64,000 nucleotides of DNA from Cellulomonas sp. Y8 (GTDB taxonomy: Bacteria; Actinomycetota; Actinomycetes; Actinomycetales; Cellulomonadaceae): contig NZ_CP041203.1 in assembly GCF_008033115.1 (NCBI RefSeq), positions 3,782,001-3,846,000 of the forward strand, given 5' to 3'. Of the stretch, positions 54,721-62,845 are shown piece by piece; within the stretch, counting starts at the first letter, position 1; every line of letters starts with the position of its first letter. Below the pieces are notes generated by a model, which searched no databases, was not told where the DNA came from, and worked only from the letters and a program-made list of their open reading frames with translations. Position numbers and translations under genes: made by a program.

Positions 54721-55224
54721 ATGGCGCACACCACCCGACGCCGCACGCTCGGCCTGATGTCCGGCCTGTCCGTCCTCGTGGCGCTGGCCGCCTGCAGCAA
54801 CGCGGACGCGGCCACCGAGGACGACGCGCAGTCGTCCGGCAGCACCCAGTCCGACGCCGGCTCCGGCAGCACCGCCGACGGGACGGCCGGCGCCGGCACC
54901 GACGGCACGGCCGGCTCGTCGTCCGGCGGGTTCGCCGACGGCACCTACACGGCCGAGGGCTCGTACTCGACGCCCGGCGGCGAGGAGTCGATCTCGGTCG
55001 ACCTGACCGTCGCCGACGGCGTCGTGACCGACGTGACCGTCACCCCGGAGGCGAGCGGCGGCAACGCGGCCCGGTTCCAGGACGAGTTCGCCTCGGGCAT
55101 CTCCGACGAGGTCGTGGGCCAGGAGCTCGCCGGGCTGTCGGTCGACAAGGTGTCCGGCTCGTCGCTGACCGGCGACGGGTTCAACGCGGCGCTCGACCAG
55201 ATCCGGGCCGATGCCGCGGCCTGA
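54721..55224 (+). CDS. FMN-binding-domain lipoprotein
   Basis: 167 residues. Lipobox LAAC (Cys25), a 45-residue Ser/Gly/Thr linker, then an FMN_bind domain: FADGTYTAEGSYSTPGGEES, VDLTVADGVVTDVTVTPEAS, and the flavin-attachment region VSGSSLTGDGFNAAL, in which a Ser/Thr would carry FMN. ApbE, encoded next, attaches the flavin. With the following membrane reductase it forms an outward electron-transfer chain. TAGCGT near 54648-54653 may be the -10. Overlaps apbE by 14 bases. Confidence 0.92.
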   Translation: MAHTTRRRTLGLMSGLSVLVALAACSNADAATEDDAQSSGSTQSDAGSGSTADGTAGAGTDGTAGSSSGGFADGTYTAEGSYSTPGGEESISVDLTVADGVVTDVTVTPEASGGNAARFQDEFASGISDEVVGQELAGLSVDKVSGSSLTGDGFNAALDQIRADAAA

Positions 55225-56113
55225 GGCCACCGCGGCCTTCGACGCCATCGGCACCCGCTGGACGATCGACAGCGCGGAGCCGCTGCCGGAGCCCGTCCTG
55301 CGCGCCGTGCGGGAGCGGATCGACCGGTTCGACCGGGACTGGTCCCGGTTCCGCGACGACTCCTGGGTGGCGGAGGTCGCCCGCGGCGGTCCCGGCGCGT
55401 ACCGGCTGCCCGACGACGCCGGGCCGCTGCTGGACGCCTACGACGCGGCGGCGCGGGCCACGGACGGCGCGGTCAGCGCGCTGGTCGGGCGCGCGCTGGA
55501 GGGGCTCGGCTACGACGCGGCGTACACGCTACGCCCGCGCCGGGACGCCGAGGGCGCCCTGCTCACGGCCCCGGCACCCGACTGGCGAGCCGCGGCCCGG
55601 CGGGACGGCGCGACGCTCACGCTGGACGAGCCCGCGCTCATCGACGTCGGCGCGGGCGGCAAGGGCTACCTGGTCGACCTGGTCTCGGGCGTGCTCGCGG
55701 CCCACGGGGTCGGGGAGCACGTGGTGGACGCGGGCGGGGACCTGCGCGTCGCCGGCCTGGGCGCCGCGACCGGAGCCCTGACCGTCGCGCTCGAGGACCC
55801 CCGGGACACCGGCCGCGCCGTCGGCGTGCTCCGGCTGTCCGAGGGCGCCCTGTGCGGGTCGGCGACCAACCGGCGCGCCTGGGGCGAGGGCCTGCACCAC
55901 GTCGTCGACGCCCGCACCGGCGCGCCGACCGCGGACGTGCTGGCCACCTGGGCGGTCGGCGGCTCGGCCCTGACCGCCGACGTCGCCGCGACCGCCCTGT
56001 TCTTCGCCGACCCGGACCTGGTCGCGTCCCGGTTCGGCGTTCGCTACGTGGTGCTGCGCGCCGACGGGAGCCTGCGCTGGTCCCTCGGCCTGGACGGGGA
56101 GGTGTTCGCGTGA
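55211..56113 (+). CDS. apbE: FAD:protein FMN transferase ApbE
   Basis: 300 residues of the ApbE family: FDAIGTRWTI at the start, IDVGAGGKGYLVDLVSGVLA, VVDAGGDLRVAG, HHVVDARTG, and ALTADVAATALFF. It transfers FMN from FAD to Ser/Thr of target proteins; the FMN-binding lipoprotein immediately upstream is the target. No export signal is visible, unlike many ApbE proteins, so modification may occur before secretion or by a non-classical route. It overlaps both neighbours. Confidence 0.94.
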   Translation: MPRPEATAAFDAIGTRWTIDSAEPLPEPVLRAVRERIDRFDRDWSRFRDDSWVAEVARGGPGAYRLPDDAGPLLDAYDAAARATDGAVSALVGRALEGLGYDAAYTLRPRRDAEGALLTAPAPDWRAAARRDGATLTLDEPALIDVGAGGKGYLVDLVSGVLAAHGVGEHVVDAGGDLRVAGLGAATGALTVALEDPRDTGRAVGVLRLSEGALCGSATNRRAWGEGLHHVVDARTGAPTADVLATWAVGGSALTADVAATALFFADPDLVASRFGVRYVVLRADGSLRWSLGLDGEVFA

Positions 56114-57624
56114 GCGCGTTCGCGGGGCTGGACGAGCGGCTGGGCCGCGTGACGATGTACCGGCTGCTGACGCTGGGGCTGTCCGCCCTGGCGGTCGTGG
56201 CGCTGGTGCTGGCGGCGACGGACCGGATCTTCCTCGACCCCGGGGCGATGGTGGTGAGCGCGGCGGTGGCCGTGGCCGCGTCGGTCGCGAGCGCGTGGGG
56301 CGCCGCGTTGGCGTTCCGCACGCGCCCGCACACCGAGTCGGCGATCATCACCGGCCTGATCCTGTTCTTCCTGTTCTGGCCGACCCTCGACGCCCGGTAC
56401 CTCGGCACGCTGGCCCTGGCCGCCCTGCTGGCGAACGCGTCCAAGTACGTCCTGGCCTGGCGCGGCCGGCACCTGCTCAACCCCGCGGCCGTCGGCGCGC
56501 TGCTGGTCGGCCTCACGGGCTGGGACGCGACGACGTGGTGGGTCGCGGACCGCTGGCTGCTCGTGCCGGTGGCGCTGCTGACCCTCGTGGTCGTGGTCCG
56601 GACCCGGCGGTACGCGCTCGTCGGTACGTTCGTCGCCGTGGCGGTGCTGGCCGTCGCGGTGCGGCTGGTCGCCGAGGGCTCCGCCCCCGGGTCCGCGGTG
56701 TCGACCGCCCTGGTGTCGTACCCGATCCTGTTCCTCGGCGGCGTCATGCTGACCGAGCCGCTGACCCTGCCGCCGCGCCGGTGGCAGCAGCTGGTCGAGG
56801 CGGTCGTCGTCGGCGCGCTGATGGCTGTGTCGTACCACGTCGGCCCGCTGTACAGCACGCCCGAGGCGGCGCTGGTCGTGGGCAACCTCATCGGGTTCGC
56901 CTGGGGGCAGCGCGGGGCCGTGCGACTCACGCTGACCCGGTCGACCCGGCTCACCCCGCGCACCGTCGAGCTCGCGTTCCGCGCCGACCGCCCCGTGCGG
57001 TTCCGGCCCGGCCAGTACGTCGAGCTGACCGTCCCGCACGCCCGGCCGGACAGCCGCGGCACCCGGCGGGTGTTCAGCGTGTCCTCCGCGCCGTCCGCGG
57101 ACGAGCTGACCGTGGCGCTGACCGTCCCGGAGAAGGCGAGCACGTTCAAGCGGGCGCTCGGCGCCCTGCCGGTCGGGTCCCGGGTCCGGGCGACCGGCCT
57201 GGGCGGCGACTTCGTCCTGCCCGACGACGCGGCGCGGCCCCTGCTGCTCGTGGCGGGCGGCATCGGGATCACGCCGTTCGCGTCCCAGCTCGCGGCGCTG
57301 GCGGCCGCGGGGGAGCGGCGCGACGTGGTGCTGGTGCACGGGGTCACCGACCACGCGGACCTGGCCTACGCCGACGCGGCCCGGGCCGCTGGCGCGCGGG
57401 TGCTGGTGCTGTCCCCGACGCCGGACCTCGACAGCCTGCCGGCCGGGGCGGTGCACCTCGGCGAGGCCCGGCTGAGCGCCGAGCTGCTGACCGAGGCGGT
57501 GCCGGACCTGGACCAGCGGGACGCGTACGTCTCGGGGCCGCCGGCGATGGTCGACGGCACCCGGGCGCTGCTGCGGCGCGCCGGGGCGCGGCGGGTGCGG
57601 ACGGACGCGTTCAGCGGGTACTGA
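56110..57624 (+). CDS. NqrB/RnfD-like membrane domain fused to an FAD/NAD(P)H reductase
   Basis: 504 residues. Residues 15-270 hold about nine helices in the NqrB/RnfD pattern (TESAIITGLILFFLFWPTLD; ANASKYVLAWRGRHLLNPAA; LVSYPILFLGGVMLTEPLTL). Residues 280-504 are an FNR domain: FRPGQYVELTV for FAD, LLLVAGGIGITPFASQL for NAD(P)H, and YVSGPPAMVDGTRALL. It can move electrons from cytosolic NAD(P)H through the membrane to the FMN lipoprotein. Such three-gene flavinylation sets are described in broad surveys of extracytosolic redox systems. Confidence 0.9.
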   Translation: MSAFAGLDERLGRVTMYRLLTLGLSALAVVALVLAATDRIFLDPGAMVVSAAVAVAASVASAWGAALAFRTRPHTESAIITGLILFFLFWPTLDARYLGTLALAALLANASKYVLAWRGRHLLNPAAVGALLVGLTGWDATTWWVADRWLLVPVALLTLVVVVRTRRYALVGTFVAVAVLAVAVRLVAEGSAPGSAVSTALVSYPILFLGGVMLTEPLTLPPRRWQQLVEAVVVGALMAVSYHVGPLYSTPEAALVVGNLIGFAWGQRGAVRLTLTRSTRLTPRTVELAFRADRPVRFRPGQYVELTVPHARPDSRGTRRVFSVSSAPSADELTVALTVPEKASTFKRALGALPVGSRVRATGLGGDFVLPDDAARPLLLVAGGIGITPFASQLAALAAAGERRDVVLVHGVTDHADLAYADAARAAGARVLVLSPTPDLDSLPAGAVHLGEARLSAELLTEAVPDLDQRDAYVSGPPAMVDGTRALLRRAGARRVRTDAFSGY

Positions 57625-57657
57625 GCTGCGTGAGGCGCGAGACGACAGGTCGGCAAG

Positions 57658-58329
57658 TCACGAGTGCTCGGCGCGCCGGATGAGTCCGTGAACCGTGACC
57701 AGGCCGGTGAGCGCTTCGACTGCGTTCGCGAGCTGCTCGGTCACGTACTTCACCTCGAGCGTGATCTCGGGCTGCCCATCGGGGCGGGTGTTCTCCCCGA
57801 ACGCGGAGAGGAACTCGTCAGGAACCCGCTGGTACATCGACCGCGCGGCGCGCAGCGCGGAGCGGGTCCACCGGCATCGAACACCCTCCACACCCGTTGT
57901 CGCGCGCAGTGCCGCGACGGGCGGGGTCTCATCGAACACGCACACCACGATGCGGCGCGTCGGCGTGCACTCGACGCGCCACGTCGCCAAGTGGCCGGAC
58001 GCCGCGAGGTGATCCACCGCGGTACGGACCCGATCCGGCACGCCGGGCGTCGTCGTCCCGATCGGTGTGGGATCAGGCGCAGCGGGCGAGTCGGACGCCG
58101 TGACCTCGCGGACCGCAATCCGATGCCCATCCCACAGGCCACGGACGTCGACCAGCTCCCCTTGTAGCCGTTCAGGCGTCGGCGGGGCGGTGCGAACCGC
58201 CCAGGGCAGGTCGAGGGTCGGGACGGGCTCCTACTGGGCGCCCTCTCGCCGCAGCACGAGCCCGTGTCCGTCTGGAGTGGTCAGCGGCCATCCCGAGGTG
58301 GTGACGAGGGTCCCGGGGATGACGTACAC
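57658..58329 (-). pseudogene. Gene of unknown function interrupted by an in-frame TAG
   Basis: Read from GTG 58329, led by a strong GGAGCGAGGAG site, the frame runs VYVIPGTLVTTSGWPLTTPD, then meets TAG at 58233-58231 (codon 33). It continues open for 190 further codons as EPVPTLDLPWAVRTAPPTPE and on to LIRRAEHS. Annotation pipelines would call only the last 127 residues from GTG 58041. Codon use and composition are protein-like on both sides of the stop, so this is one broken gene. No family recognised; the C-terminal half includes a YQRVPDEFLSAFGENTRPDG segment. Confidence 0.75.
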
Positions 58330-58348
58330 AGCTGCTCCTCGCTCCGGA

Positions 58349-58636
58349 TCAGTAGTTCGTGCCGACCATGACCAGCCAGTAGTACGAGACCGGGCACGTG
58401 AGCGTGGCCCGACGCTCGCACTCCCAGCGGGTGATGTCCGGCCGCACGCTCTTCAGGTAGCTCTTGCGGCTCTCGCAGTTCGCAGCCGACGTGATCGTGA
58501 AGCTGTCCTATGGGGTCCAGGTCACCACCTGCGGCGGGACGTGCGCCGGCCATGACGAGGAGCAGGGCGAGCGCGAAGCCCGCCATGGCGATCTTGCTGC
58601 GCCGGCTCGAACGGATCAGAGATCGCGGATCTCATC
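58349..58636 (-). pseudogene. Small secreted-protein gene with frameshifts and an in-frame TAG
   Basis: The 3' part (58349-58507) encodes DSFTITSAANCESRKSYLKS and a Cys-containing end, ..SYYWLVMVGTNY, then TGA. In the same frame just before it is VVTWTP followed by TAG (58510-58508). Another frame upstream encodes a fine signal peptide (MAGFALALLLVMAG, from 58586), and a third begins at ATG 58636 with a GAGGGGG site. So at least one, probably two, indels plus a nonsense codon have broken a gene of about 95 codons. It ends 20 bases before the next broken gene, as in an operon. Confidence 0.65.
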
Positions 58637-58983
58637 TGTGTTGCCCCCTCAGCCCGAGGCGTGTGCGGACCTCATGCCCACGATCAACGCCCCCGACGGT
58701 CCCGGCTGCCGTCTCGTGTCCGAGGCTCTCGAACCCGCATGTGTGGGCCTCCTCTGGTGACGTCTGCTCGAGCCCGCGCTCTGCCCTCGGACGCATCATG
58801 CCCCTCCACCCGCGCGGTCGGCGCAGGCCGCTCACGACCCGGGCTGACGCCTCGCGCTTCGGACAGAAGTCCCCTTGTGGTCGCGAGATAGGTCACACGC
58901 GTTTCACCCGTAGATTGCTCCCGCGAGGAGCAGGCTGCATTCGGGCCTCACGAACGTCGCGAGGTCGAGAAGGGGGCTTTCCC
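58637..58983. other. 347-base divergent gap with promoter of the Cys-rich-tail protein
   Basis: TAGATT at 58911-58916 is a likely -10, followed by a small hairpin (GCTCC/GGAGC near 58917-58931) in the leader and AAGGGGG at 58970-58976. The remainder has no convincing gene; a 28-codon frame from ATG 58675 lacks a ribosome site. Confidence 0.55.
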
Positions 58984-59943
58984 ATGACTCACGAAGGCCG
59001 GCGACGCCCACGCGCCGCTGCCGCACTTCTGCTGGCGACCTCGGCCTGTCTCCTCATCGGTGTCGCGGTCCCGGCGCTCAGGGCGTACCTCATCATCGCG
59101 GCGATTCTTTTCGCGGCCGGCGCTGTCGTGTCGGCGTGGCGCCATCGCAGCACTGATGTGCGCAAGTCTGGCGCGGCGCGTGTGACGGTGACCGCGCTCG
59201 CGCTCGCGCTGACTGCGACCGCGCTGGGGTCAGCGCACTGGACGAACAGCTCGACCACGTTCGAGGCTGCGGCGACCGGCGTCGCGGCGCCGACGAGGGC
59301 CCTCCAGACCGTGAGTGCCGCGGTCCCGGAGACGCAGGTGCTGGACGTCGACGAGCTGACCACCGACAGCCGGCTGCGTCCGGTCGTGCAGAAGGCGGCT
59401 GACGTGCAGCCCGTGAGCGACAGGGCGAGCGACAGCCGGATCGAGCTCGCCCAGGGGCTCGGGTACGAGCCTCAGAGCGGTCTGACCCTGGACTGGGCGA
59501 ACGCCGTCGCGCAGGACCTCGACGGCATCGAGGCCGTCACGGTGCCCCTCAGCGGCACAGACCTGCCGATGACGACGAAGGTCGCGTTCATGGCGACCGA
59601 GCAGGGCATGGGGATCGTCGAGATGGCCTCGTCGATGATCGACCCCGAGTCCGCCGGGATGAAGATCTGGCAGGACGGGACGCTCGTCAAGGACGTCGTC
59701 GTCACCACCTCGGACGAGGCGGAGTCCGATGGCACGTTCCACACGGTCGGATGGAGCATCAACAAGTTCAAGAAGTGCCTGAGCGACGCCGGGCTCGTCG
59801 GCGTGACGATCGGCCTGATCGCCGCGGCGTGCGGCGTCGTCTGCGCCGCCACCGCCGGAGCCGGGTGCCTCATCTGCGCCGCGGGCATCCTGGGCGGGAA
59901 CGTCGGCATGGTGGGGACCTGCGCCGTCAAGGCCCGCACCTGA
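58984..59943 (+). CDS. Membrane protein with six-cysteine C-terminal peptide (halocin-C8-like precursor candidate)
   Basis: 319 residues. Three hydrophobic segments lie in the first 90 residues (about 12-30, 33-50, 63-82), then a soluble region of 160 residues. The last 55 are quite different: hydrophobic, Gly/Ala-rich, with cysteines at 265, 283, 287, 295, 298 and 313. Spacing and composition recall halocin C8, where a Cys-rich bacteriocin is cut from the C-terminus of a larger protein whose N-terminal part confers immunity. No maturation or export gene is adjacent. GC is lower than the flanks. ATG 58984 is led by AAGGGGG. Function is inferred from architecture only. Confidence 0.7.
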   Translation: MTHEGRRRPRAAAALLLATSACLLIGVAVPALRAYLIIAAILFAAGAVVSAWRHRSTDVRKSGAARVTVTALALALTATALGSAHWTNSSTTFEAAATGVAAPTRALQTVSAAVPETQVLDVDELTTDSRLRPVVQKAADVQPVSDRASDSRIELAQGLGYEPQSGLTLDWANAVAQDLDGIEAVTVPLSGTDLPMTTKVAFMATEQGMGIVEMASSMIDPESAGMKIWQDGTLVKDVVVTTSDEAESDGTFHTVGWSINKFKKCLSDAGLVGVTIGLIAAACGVVCAATAGAGCLICAAGILGGNVGMVGTCAVKART

Positions 59944-59962
59944 CCGAGCGTTCCGCGAGCGT

Positions 59963-59997
59963 CGAGTGCCCCGTCCCTCCCCGGAACGGGGCACTCG
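59963..59997 (+). terminator. Terminator after the Cys-rich-tail gene
   Basis: CGAGTGCCCCGT (59963-59974) pairs with ACGGGGCACTCG (59986-59997), 20 bases after the stop. Confidence 0.8.
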
Positions 59998-60096
59998 TGC
60001 GTCCGGGCGCAAGTCGGCGATCTGGCTCAGTGGGCTCGCTCGCGCGCGGAGGGGCGAGGCCGGGCCCGCGCCGGCGGTGCGGCGGGTCGCGCCCGC

Positions 60097-60453
60097 TCAG
60101 CCCGCCCGGTGCGCCACCGCGTCGAGCTGGAACCGCAGCCGCTCGTGCGCGAATGCCGTCTGGATCGACTTCCGCGCCGGGTAGCCCGCCACGAGCCGCT
60201 CGCGGAACACCGCCTCCATCGCCGGGATCTCCCAGATGTCCGCGAACAGCGCGTCGACCTGCACCACGTCGGCGAGCGACAGGCCGAGCGTGGCCAGCCG
60301 GGCCTCCAGGGTGTCGAGGGCGCCGTGCACCTGCTCGGTCGTCGTGCCGGTCGTGCTGCCGACGCAGGAGGAGACGAACACGAGGCCGCCGGCCTCGACC
60401 ATCCCGGCGTGCGCCCAGCCCTCGTGGATCTCGTGCCGGGTGATCGCGTCCAT
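60097..60453 (-). CDS. RidA-family protein
   Basis: 118 residues of the RidA/YjgF/Rid fold: GWAHAGMVEAGGLVFVSSCV, GALDTLEARLATLGLSLADV, VQVDALFADIWEIPAMEAVF. The arginine that binds the carboxylate of the imine substrate in RidA proper is not evident at the usual site, so it may belong to an Rid2-7 subgroup without proven deaminase activity. ATG 60453 follows the minus-strand hexamer TAGCGT (60467-60462) by eight bases, so the message is leaderless or nearly so. Confidence 0.85.
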   Translation of the reverse strand: MDAITRHEIHEGWAHAGMVEAGGLVFVSSCVGSTTGTTTEQVHGALDTLEARLATLGLSLADVVQVDALFADIWEIPAMEAVFRERLVAGYPARKSIQTAFAHERLRFQLDAVAHRAG

Positions 60454-60612
60454 GGGAGTCGACGCTACGCACGGGCCCGGGGGACGGCGCGGGCCGAACG
60501 GCCCGGACCGCCCGCTCATCCGCGCGGGGTGACGCGCCCGCGCGCACCGCGCGGAGCCTGGGACCCGGCGTCGGTGCCGGCGCCGCCGGCAACCTCAGGG
60601 GGAGGGCCCGAC

Positions 60613-61503
60613 ATGTCGCCGAGCCAGGAAGGACCGGAGGGCGAGTTCCGCTCCTCCGACGACGTGCGCACCGCGTTCATCTCCGGCAACAACTTCCGCG
60701 CCCAGGTCGTCCGCTACGTCGACATCGACGGGGACGCGATCTTCGAGGGCGACATCGTGCTCGGCCCGGTCGACCAGGTGGAGCGCGAGTCCGAGCAGCT
60801 CAAGGCGGAGCTGCGCGGCGAGCTCGAGTCCGGCGTGATCATCACCGGCGACCAGTTCCGGTGGCCGGGGTGCCTGGTCCCGTACGACATCGACCCCACG
60901 CTGACCGACCAGGCGCGGGTCACCGAGGCGATCGCGCACTGGCAGCAGAACACCAACTTCAGGTTCGTGGAGCGCACCGCGGCGAACGCGGCGTCCCACC
61001 CGAACTGGGTCACGTTCCGGCCGGGCAGCGGGTGCTCGTCGTCGGTCGGGATGCGCGGGGGCCAGCAGTTCATCAACCTCGCGGGCGGGTGCGACCGGGG
61101 GCGGACGATCCACGAGATCGGGCACGCCGTCGGGCTGTGGCACGAGCAGTCCCGGGCCGACCGGGACGCCTTCGTGACGATCAACTGGGCCAACATCCAG
61201 GCGGGTTTCGAGCACAACTTCAACCAGCACATCACCGACGGCGACGACGTCGGCGCCTACGACTACGGCTCGATCATGCACTACCCGCGGGACGCGTTCG
61301 GCGTCGGGGGCGCGGAGACGATCACCCCCGTCGACCCCGCCGCGCAGATCGGCCAGCGGGTGGCCCTGAGCGCGGGCGACATCGCCGCGGCGAACGTGCT
61401 CTGCCCCGGGAAGTCGCCGGCCGAGACGCTCAAGGAGCTCGGCCCGGAGACGCTGAAGGAGCGGCTGCCGGAGACGCTCAAGGAGCTGCAGCCGGAGACC
61501 TGA
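60613..61503 (+). CDS. Astacin-like (M12A) metalloprotease, ends early through a frameshift
   Basis: 296 residues as read. Catalytic zinc motif HEIGHAVGLWHEQSRADRD starts at residue 167 and the Met-turn SIMHY lies near 220, both complete. No signal peptide or twin-arginine leader is seen; residues 1-80 may be a propeptide. After residue 260 come PETLKE repeats, where TGA appears at 61501. The next frame continues the same repeats without a break to 61898, so the intact protein would be about 428 residues. ATG 60613 has GGGGGAGGG upstream. The next gene encodes an ATP-grasp ligase overlapping the true 3' end. Confidence 0.85.
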   Translation: MSPSQEGPEGEFRSSDDVRTAFISGNNFRAQVVRYVDIDGDAIFEGDIVLGPVDQVERESEQLKAELRGELESGVIITGDQFRWPGCLVPYDIDPTLTDQARVTEAIAHWQQNTNFRFVERTAANAASHPNWVTFRPGSGCSSSVGMRGGQQFINLAGGCDRGRTIHEIGHAVGLWHEQSRADRDAFVTINWANIQAGFEHNFNQHITDGDDVGAYDYGSIMHYPRDAFGVGGAETITPVDPAAQIGQRVALSAGDIAAANVLCPGKSPAETLKELGPETLKERLPETLKELQPET

Positions 61504-61610
61504 AGGAGCTCGCCCCGGAGACGCTGAAGGAACGCCTGCCGGAGACGCTCAAGGAGCTGCAGCCCGAGACCGTCAAGGAGCGCATCCCCGAGACGATCAA
61601 GGAACGGATC
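61418..61610 (+). repeat. 24-bp coding repeats (PETLKE units) with a one-base deletion
   Basis: Eight units of the 8-residue pattern PETLKE(R/L)(L/Q/A). In the third unit, GAGACCTGAAGGAG replaces GAGACGCTGAAGGAG, i.e. one G is missing, which shifts the frame into TGA. All other units keep the frame. Confidence 0.85.
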
Positions 61611-61898
61611 GAGACGATCCGGGAGAACCTCGGCGGCTTCACGCTGCAGGAGGGCGCGCTCCCCGGGCCGGGCGGGCGCGTCGTCGACCCGGGGCAGCTC
61701 GCGGGCCGCGTCCCGTTCGCCCTCGGCACGCCGCACGCGGGCACCCCGGGCGCCGCGGGCACCGCGGGCGCGTCCGACGCCGGGTCCCCGGACGTCCTGG
61801 CCCGGCTCGCCGCGCTCGAGGCGGCTGTCGACGCCCTCGCGGCCGAGCAGGCGGCGCTCGTCGACCAGGTCGTGCAGCTCGTCGACCCCGGGCAGTGA
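61504..61898 (+). pseudogene. Out-of-frame C-terminal part of the astacin-like protein
   Basis: In the -1 frame from 61500 the protein goes on: LKELAPETLKERLPETLKEL, PETVKERIPETIKERIETIR, then a linker with GGFTLQEGALPGPGGRVVDP, and a final helix DVLARLAALEAAVDALAAEQ that looks like a coiled coil. The stop TGA at 61896-61898 overlaps the GTG of the ATP-grasp gene by four bases, the usual sign of an intact, coupled gene pair. The segment is thus recently or variably separated from its N-terminal part. Confidence 0.75.
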
Positions 61899-62845
61899 GC
61901 GGGGTGATCGTCGTCGTCTCGCACCCCGCGGACGTCCATGCGACCGCCGTGGTCGGCCGGCTGGCGTCCTGGGGCCGGGAGACGTACCTGCTCGACTACG
62001 CGCGGTTCGGGCGCGACCTGACGCTCACCCTCGACCCCGCGGGCGCGGGTGGCCCGGCGGTGCGGGTGGCCGACGCGCGCGGCGTCACCGACCTCACGGA
62101 CGCGACCGCGGTGTGGTGGCGGCGCCCGCAGCTCGTCGACGTCGGCGGGATCGCCGACGACGACGCCCGGGGGTTCGCGTACGGGGAGTGGCACGCGGCG
62201 CTCGGCGGCCTGCACGAGCTGCTGCCGTGCCCGTGGATGAACCCGCCGCCGCTCGACGCCGCCGCGTCGCACAAGTCGACGCAGCTCGCGGTCGCCCGCG
62301 GGCTCGGGCTCCGGGTGCCGGAGACGATGATGACGTCCGACCCGGCGGAGGCCCGGGCGTTCGTCGAGCGGGTGGGCGTCGGGTCGGTGGTCTACAAGAT
62401 CTTCGCGGCGACCGAGCGGGTGTGGCGCGAGACCCGGCGGCTGCGCCCCGACGACCTCGCGCTCCTGGACTCGCTCCCGCTGGCGCCGGTGATCTTCCAG
62501 GAGTTCGTCCCCGCGCGCGCCGACCTCCGGGTGACCGTCGTCGGCGACCGGCTGTTCCCGCTCGCGATCGACAGCAGCGGCACGGGGTACGACGCGGACT
62601 TCCGGCTGCACCTCGCCCGCGCCCGCACCGGGGCCGCCGACCTGCCCGAGGACGTCGCCGACCGGCTGCGCGCGCTGATGAAGCGGTTCGGGCTGGTGTA
62701 CGGCGCGGTCGACCTCCGGCTCACGCCCGAGGGGGAGTACGTGTTCCTCGAGGTGAACCCGGCGGGCGAGTTCCTGTTCGCGGAGCACGGCTCGGGGCTG
62801 CCCCTCACGGACGCCGTCGCCGGCTGGCTGGCCGCGCCCGGCTAG
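61895..62845 (+). CDS. MvdD-like ATP-grasp ligase (graspetide-type maturase)
   Basis: 316 residues. N-terminal pre-ATP-grasp domain (VIVVVSHPADVHATAVVGRL), then HKSTQLAVARGLGLRVPETM, YKIFAATERVWRETRRL, and IFQEFVPARADLRVTVVGDR; the metal and ATP site ends in GAVDLRLTPEGEYVFLEVNP and AGEF. This motif order matches the MvdC/MvdD and RimK-like enzymes that form ester or amide rings between Glu/Asp and Thr/Ser/Lys side chains. It starts on the stop of the astacin-like reading frame, whose repeats are full of Thr, Lys and Glu. Its TAG stop overlaps that of the convergent gene. Confidence 0.88.
   Translation: MSGVIVVVSHPADVHATAVVGRLASWGRETYLLDYARFGRDLTLTLDPAGAGGPAVRVADARGVTDLTDATAVWWRRPQLVDVGGIADDDARGFAYGEWHAALGGLHELLPCPWMNPPPLDAAASHKSTQLAVARGLGLRVPETMMTSDPAEARAFVERVGVGSVVYKIFAATERVWRETRRLRPDDLALLDSLPLAPVIFQEFVPARADLRVTVVGDRLFPLAIDSSGTGYDADFRLHLARARTGAADLPEDVADRLRALMKRFGLVYGAVDLRLTPEGEYVFLEVNPAGEFLFAEHGSGLPLTDAVAGWLAAPG

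Noticed and set aside
58231..58510. Amber codon reassignment or suppression in two adjacent genes
   Set aside because: TAG ends several normal genes in the window, no suppressor tRNA is present, and the first gene also has frameshifts; decay is simpler.
58675..58760. 28-codon gene or precursor peptide with two cysteines next to the Cys-rich-tail gene
   Set aside because: No ribosome site or promoter, and nothing beyond chance length.
61498..61502. Programmed -1 frameshift in the astacin-like gene
   Set aside because: No slippery heptamer or downstream pseudoknot is visible; the change is a missing base in a repeat unit.
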